A stretch of DNA of 10,511 nt, from contig DASUMQ010000144.1 of NCBI GenBank assembly GCA_036277615.1, positions 1-10,511 on the forward strand. Reading direction: 5' to 3'. The notes under the pieces were generated by a model. The model worked only from the letters and a program-made list of their open reading frames with translations, made no database searches and was not told the DNA's origin. Shown here one piece after another: positions 7,329 to 10,511 of this stretch. Source of the stretch: RPQJ01 sp036277615 (GTDB taxonomy: Bacteria > Pseudomonadota > Gammaproteobacteria > Steroidobacterales > Steroidobacteraceae). The position numbers were made by a program, and so were the translations under genes. Numbering within the stretch: position 1 is the first letter of the stretch; each line of letters opens with the position of its first letter.

Positions 7329-8375
7329 ATGACACGTGCGGACAAGGCGGTACTGCGATTGACGATCGGGCTCGGCGTCGCCGCGTTCGTCGCGTACGGC
7401 TTCGGGCTCGAGATGCCGTACGCCCTGTGCGTGATGGCCGTGCTGGTACTGTGCAAACCGGGCCCGCCCATGGGGCTCGCCAAGGGCGCCGTGGTGGCAG
7501 CAGTGCTGGCCGGCGTGCTCGCACTGGGAATGCTGATGGTGCCGCTGCTCGAAAACTACGCCGCGGCCGGGATCCTGGTGACGGCGTGCGTGCTGTACGC
7601 GGTGTTCCACCACGGCCAGCGCTCGAAAAGTCCGCTGACCATGATCCTGGTGATGGCCTTCGCGTTGATCCCGGTGGTCGGTGTGGCGGAACAGTCGCTC
7701 GCCGGGACGATCACGACGACGCTGGCCACCGGCCTGGTGATCGGGTCGGTCGTCAGCGTGCTCTCGCACGGATTCTTCCCCGATCCGCCACAGGCCGCGG
7801 CCGCGCAGCAGTCGCGTAGCCGCCGTGCAGACGAGGAGCAGGCGCGCTGGATCGCGCTCCGTGCCACGCTGATCGTCATGCCGGTGTTCGTGCTGGCGCT
7901 GACGAATCCGTCGCTGTATGTCGCGGCGATCATGAAGACGGTGACGCTCGGACAGCAGGCCGGCGAGACGCGTGCGCGCTCGGCCGGGGGCGAACTGGTC
8001 GGTTCGACCTTGATGGGCGCGGCACTCGCCCTCGTCGCCTGGCTCGGCCTGTCGCTGCTGCCGAACCTGTGGATGCTGGCGCTCTGGTTGATGGCGGCCG
8101 CGCTCTGGTCGGGCTCGGCGATGTTCGGCACGCGCCGCACGCGCCGCGGGGCCTCGTTCTGGAGCAACGCGCTGGTCACGATGTTGATCCTGCTCGGGCC
8201 CGCAATCGAGGACAGCGCGACCGGCAAGAGCGTACTCGCAGCATCTGCCGTGCGCACGACGCTTTACCTGGGCGTCTCGCTCTATGCGTGGGGCACGGTC
8301 TGGGCGCTCGAGCATTGGCGCGAGGCGCGGGCCCGCAGAGAACGCCAGCGACACACCCTGGAGGCCGTTGCATGA
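7329..8375 (+). CDS. DUF2955 inner-membrane protein, probable FUSC/AaeB-like exporter subunit
   Basis: The 348-aa product is largely hydrophobic. It has a duplicated layout: about five membrane segments in 10-150 and five in 165-330, separated by a charged linker (QQSRSRRADEEQ, about 160-171). The N-terminal portion (RLTIGLGVAAFVAYGFGLEM; PYALCVMAVLVLCKPGPPMG) matches what I recall of the DUF2955 family, a relative of fusaric-acid-resistance and aromatic-acid exporters (FusC, AaeB). Those proteins export aromatic carboxylic acids and related toxic compounds through a HlyD-type adaptor; here that adaptor ends 12 bases upstream. Substrate is unknown. It lacks the large cytoplasmic domain found in full-length FUSC proteins. 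There is no clear Shine-Dalgarno before ATG7329. The stop overlaps the next gene as ATGA. Confidence 0.82.
   Translation: MTRADKAVLRLTIGLGVAAFVAYGFGLEMPYALCVMAVLVLCKPGPPMGLAKGAVVAAVLAGVLALGMLMVPLLENYAAAGILVTACVLYAVFHHGQRSKSPLTMILVMAFALIPVVGVAEQSLAGTITTTLATGLVIGSVVSVLSHGFFPDPPQAAAAQQSRSRRADEEQARWIALRATLIVMPVFVLALTNPSLYVAAIMKTVTLGQQAGETRARSAGGELVGSTLMGAALALVAWLGLSLLPNLWMLALWLMAAALWSGSAMFGTRRTRRGASFWSNALVTMLILLGPAIEDSATGKSVLAASAVRTTLYLGVSLYAWGTVWALEHWREARARRERQRHTLEAVA
8360..8364 (+). promoter_or_regulatory. Ribosome binding site for the channel-like gene
   Basis: GGAGG, seven bases before ATG8372, is the best Shine-Dalgarno in the operon. It decides the start of the last gene, whose reading frame is otherwise open some 300 bases further upstream inside the DUF2955 gene. 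Confidence 0.7.
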
Positions 8376-8809
8376 TCCTGCGGAACCTGATGTTCGGGCT
8401 GCCCGCGACGCTGGCCTGCGTCGTGCTGCAGGTCACCTTCGCGTACTGGAGCGTTCGCTACTACGTCCGGCACTCGGTCGCCGCGCCGGGCGCTTCCGGC
8501 ATACGGCCCTTGATCGCCGCGATGCTGATCATGATGTCCGGCACGATTCTCCAGGTCGCGCTGTGGGCCGCGTTGTTCGTGGGCCTCGGCGAGTTCGACG
8601 ATTTCTACGAGGCCGTCTACTTCTCGACGGTCAACTTCTCGTCGCTGGGTTACGGGGACGTCGTCATGACGCGTTCCTGGAAACTGCTCGGTCCCCTCGA
8701 GGCGCTCTGCGGCGTGCTGATGCTGGGCATGTCCGCCGCGGCGCTGATGGCGATCCTGCAGCAGATGATCAAATCGCACCGTGCAGCGCTGACCGCACCA
8801 CCGAATTGA
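8372..8809 (+). CDS. Small potassium-channel-like membrane protein (Ion_trans_2 type)
   Basis: The 145-aa protein has an N-terminal membrane helix (about 8-32), a second helix (about 46-72), a pore loop and a final helix (about 107-130). The pore region, DFYEAVYFSTVNFSSLGYGD, ends in the K+ selectivity filter (residues 91-96, SLGYGD), followed by EALCGVLMLGMSAAALMAIL, the inner helix expected of the family. No RCK/TrkA-N or cyclic-nucleotide-binding domain follows, so nothing visible would gate it. Known family members form tetrameric K+-selective pores; conduction here is inferred from the filter alone. ATG8372 was chosen because it has GGAGG seven bases upstream and overlaps the DUF2955 stop as ATGA, showing translational coupling to the exporter subunit. 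It is the last gene of the operon. Confidence 0.85.
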   Translation: MILRNLMFGLPATLACVVLQVTFAYWSVRYYVRHSVAAPGASGIRPLIAAMLIMMSGTILQVALWAALFVGLGEFDDFYEAVYFSTVNFSSLGYGDVVMTRSWKLLGPLEALCGVLMLGMSAAALMAILQQMIKSHRAALTAPPN

Positions 8810-8819
8810 CGGCGTGCCC

Positions 8820-8840
8820 TGCCGGGTCAGGCGCCCGGCA
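8820..8840. terminator. Hairpin at the convergent gene junction
   Basis: TGCCGGG (8820-8826) and CCCGGCA (8834-8840) form a perfect 7-bp stem around a 7-base loop. The loop begins with the complement of the stop codon of the minus-strand transporter gene. It lies between two convergent genes separated by 17 bases, where a bidirectional terminator would be useful. Neither strand has a T tract after the stem, so termination, if any, may be Rho-dependent. Confidence 0.35.
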
Positions 8841-9678
8841 CCGCGGCGGCGGCCGAGGTGCGCCGTTCACGGTCGATCAGGTAGAGGCCGGCACCGATCA
8901 CGATGCCGCCGCCGACGAGCGTGACCGTGCTGGGCCAGACGCTCCAGATCGCGACGTCGAGCATCACGCCCCAGACCAGGGCCGTGTATTCGAACGGCGT
9001 GACCGTCGCGGCGGGCGCACTGCGGAAGGCCACCGTGATGAAGTACTGGCCGAGTGCGCCGCACAGCCCGACGCCCGCCATCAGCGGCAGGTGTGCCGCC
9101 TGCAGGTCGCGCCAGCCGGGAATCGCAAGCACCCCGGCGCCGAGCGCGAGCATCGCCGTGAACCAGAACACCATGCTCTCGTTGGTGTCCGTGCGCGCGA
9201 GGATCCTGAGCGTCACGACCGACACCGTGTACATCGCGACCGCGACCACGGCCCAGAGTGCGCCGGCGGTAGCCCAGTCGGCGCCGGTCGGCTTGAGCAT
9301 CAGCAGCACGCCGGCGAGACCGACGCCGATCGCGCCCCACTGCGCGCCGGCGACCTTCTCGCCGAGCAGCGGCGCCGAGAGCGCGGCCACGAGCAGCGGC
9401 GCGCACATGAAGATCGCGTACGTCGATGCGAGCGAGGTCTCGCGCACCGCGAGCACGAAACTGGCGAGCATCACCACCGAGAGCACGCCACGCAGCAGGT
9501 GCAGCTTGACGTTGACTGGCTTGAGCCGCGCGAGGCGGCCGCGCACCACGATCGGTGCGAGCACGAACGGCAGCGCGGCGGTGCCGCGGATGCAGGCCAC
9601 CTGCAGCGCCGCGTAGTGCTCGGAGAGCAGCTTGAGCAGGGAGTCCATGACCGAGAAACTGGCCACGGACACGAGCAT
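8827..9678 (-). CDS. DMT-superfamily (EamA-type) transporter
   Basis: This is an inner-membrane transporter of the drug/metabolite transporter superfamily. At 283 aa it carries two EamA repeats of about five helices each: the first from SVASFSVMDSLLKLLSEHY through APLLGEKVAGAQWGAIGVGL, the second from LWAVVAVAMYTVSVVTLRIL through PFEYTALVWGVMLD to GGGIVIGAGLYLIDRERR. EamA proteins export amino acids, metabolites or drugs; the substrate here cannot be told. ATG at 9678 is the first usual start codon in frame, with GAGGGG ten bases before it. Homologues often have about ten more residues before this point, and the frame stays open upstream with only CTG as a possible start. The gene begins 38 bases after the rho stop, so read-through from rho is likely. 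Confidence 0.9.
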   Translation of the reverse strand: MLVSVASFSVMDSLLKLLSEHYAALQVACIRGTAALPFVLAPIVVRGRLARLKPVNVKLHLLRGVLSVVMLASFVLAVRETSLASTYAIFMCAPLLVAALSAPLLGEKVAGAQWGAIGVGLAGVLLMLKPTGADWATAGALWAVVAVAMYTVSVVTLRILARTDTNESMVFWFTAMLALGAGVLAIPGWRDLQAAHLPLMAGVGLCGALGQYFITVAFRSAPAATVTPFEYTALVWGVMLDVAIWSVWPSTVTLVGGGIVIGAGLYLIDRERRTSAAAAVPGA

Positions 9679-9688
9679 CGCGAGGATG

Positions 9689-9694
9689 CCCCTC
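9689..9694 (-). promoter_or_regulatory. Ribosome binding site for the EamA transporter
   Basis: On the minus strand this reads GAGGGG, ten bases before the ATG at 9678. It supports that start over an upstream CTG. It lies in the 38-base space after rho, where I see no promoter or terminator. Confidence 0.5.
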
Positions 9695-9716
9695 AGGCGG
9701 TGCTCTGGCGATGCAC

Positions 9717-10511
<795 letters not shown>

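Noticed and set aside
5760..8354. Very long minus-strand open frame (864 codons) opposite the HlyD and DUF2955 genes
   Set aside because: Its translation is Arg/His/Asp-rich low-complexity sequence with no recognisable domain, the usual antisense image of GC-rich genes. The plus-strand proteins here have clear family motifs.
8820..8840. Classical intrinsic terminator between the convergent genes
   Set aside because: The stem is perfect, but no U-rich tract follows on either strand; it is kept only as a low-confidence hairpin.

Overview
The window comes from a GC-rich bacterial chromosome and holds eight essentially complete protein genes, a partial rho, and a few bases of a probable upstream gene. 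Everything recognisable fits a gammaproteobacterium. A clear Fis protein sits directly before purH and purD, an order also found in Pseudomonas and, as far as I recall, in xanthomonads. The base composition and tight packing suggest a xanthomonad-like or related high-GC lineage. That placement is inference; no marker here fixes the genus. I see no tRNA, rRNA, CRISPR array, transposase or phage gene.

Left block (1-3378, + strand): the last codons of an upstream reading frame (perhaps dusB), then fis, purH and purD. purD catalyses step 2 of purine synthesis and purH the last two steps to IMP. A hairpin lies between fis and purH. Between purH and purD is a 114-bp spacer with GGGG/CCCC-rich imperfect inverted arms around two smaller palindromes. 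It looks like a small dispersed repeat element, and its right arm has the form of a G-quadruplex on the minus strand.

Middle block (3479-8809, + strand): five genes with 1-4 base overlaps or a 12-base gap, so almost certainly one operon. They encode an AI-2E/PerM-type permease, a NodT-type outer-membrane efflux lipoprotein, a HlyD/EmrA-type periplasmic adaptor, a DUF2955 multi-TM protein of the FUSC/aromatic-acid-exporter type, and a 145-residue potassium-channel-like protein with a GYGD filter. The middle three form a plausible tripartite exporter resembling AaeAB or Fus pumps, spanning inner membrane, periplasm and outer membrane. The K+-channel-like protein is translationally coupled to the inner-membrane component, and together with the permease it is the least explained part of the window.

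Right block (8827-10511, - strand): the C-terminal part of rho (transcription terminator) runs in from the right edge. A DMT/EamA-family transporter starts 38 bases after the rho stop. This pair converges on the efflux operon, with only 17 bases between the stop codons and a GC-rich hairpin at the junction.
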